From assembly GCA_040904025.1 (NCBI GenBank), contig JBBDUG010000028.1, positions 1-5,514 of the forward strand: a DNA stretch of 5,514 bases, in the 5' to 3' direction. The position numbers and the translations under genes were made by a program. Shown in pieces: positions 5,326-5,514 of this stretch (its first letter is position 1; every line of letters starts with the position of its first letter). A model generated the notes under the pieces. It worked only from the letters and a program-made list of their open reading frames with translations, was not told the DNA's origin and did no database searches. Origin of the DNA: JBBDUG01 sp040904025 (GTDB lineage Bacteria; Patescibacteriota; Minisyncoccia; Phycocordibacterales; SW-6-46-9).

Positions 5326-5484
5326 ATGAAGAAAACACGGCTCGACAGACGAATAAAGCTCTCCAACGCCATACTCTCGATAATCGCCCAGATTGATGAG
5401 TTTAAAGAGAAGTGGAGCGGCTCAGTAGATCCCAACTCGCGTATACTCGGGCAGGGATTTGCAACACGATATCGATTGAAATAG
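5326..5484 (+). pseudogene. Possible broken N-terminus of a second Fic-family protein
   Basis: The 52-residue frame includes LSNAILSIIAQIDEFKEKWSG, which resembles the N-terminal helix of Fic proteins (compare NIVTLLAHIDELKGEF in the intact fic product on the other strand). NSRILGQ follows, where class II Fic proteins lead into the S/TxxxEG inhibitory helix. The frame then stops at 5482-5484. Another frame continues to the window edge as SIEIEKTEEVYIGQ, which could be a shifted and shortened version of the region after the inhibitory motif. I read this as a decayed fic copy with a deletion and frameshift. The evidence is one helix plus context, so confidence is limited. It could instead be an unrelated small protein. 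Confidence 0.4.
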
Positions 5485-5514
5485 AAAAGACTGAGGAGGT
5501 ATATATAGGACAAT

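Noticed and set aside
5494..5499. AGGAGG as a ribosome binding site near the right edge
   Set aside because: No ATG, GTG or TTG appears at normal spacing before the window ends; it may just encode Glu-Glu in a decayed fic frame.

Overview
The window looks like accessory DNA from a Candidate Phyla Radiation bacterium (Patescibacteria, most likely a Parcubacteria-type lineage). This rests on three things: the surface protein with a phage-tail-type chaperone domain followed by the 'LCVG..CVTEDEL' segment and an acidic Thr/Ser/Asp tail; a zinc-ribbon/HTH/nuclease fusion of a type I associate with such genomes; and compact genes lacking Shine-Dalgarno sites. No rRNA or tRNA is present to confirm it. 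TAG, TAA and TGA all end genes, so UGA is not reassigned here.

Layout. Bases 1-842 are the 3' end of a large surface or adhesin-like gene. It carries the end of a peptidase-S74-type intramolecular chaperone domain, then a linker and a low-complexity tail of about 135 residues. Bases 843-1121 are non-coding and hold a hairpin, a cluster of CGTGAGGT octamers and an extended -10 promoter. Bases 1122-3064 form a two-gene operon. The first protein joins an InsA-like zinc ribbon and HTH to a RecB/Cas4-type PD-(D/E)XK nuclease. The second is a NYN-domain (PIN-like) RNase. The operon ends in a terminator whose stem contains the last stop codon. Bases 3166-3690 encode a basic four-helix-bundle protein of the S23/Avd type. 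Bases 3691-3919 are a convergent intergenic region with a terminator and unusually dense inverted repeats. Bases 3920-4996 (minus strand) encode a class II Fic AMP-transferase with a C-terminal winged HTH. Its start codon abuts three 10-bp repeats that contain TATAAT boxes. Bases 5098-5484 hold the N-terminal end of an IS481-like transposase, whose start codon lies in the loop of a palindrome, followed by what looks like the broken start of a second fic gene.

How the genes may work together. The nuclease fusion and the NYN RNase are very probably co-transcribed, suggesting a joint nucleic-acid-processing role such as mobile-element control, defence or DNA uptake. The four-helix-bundle protein and Fic protein are separate transcription units. 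Their proximity to transposase debris and a fic remnant marks an accessory, rearranging region. The most unusual item is the fusion of a transposase-like DNA-recognition module to a Cas4/RecB-like nuclease in place of a DDE transposase core.
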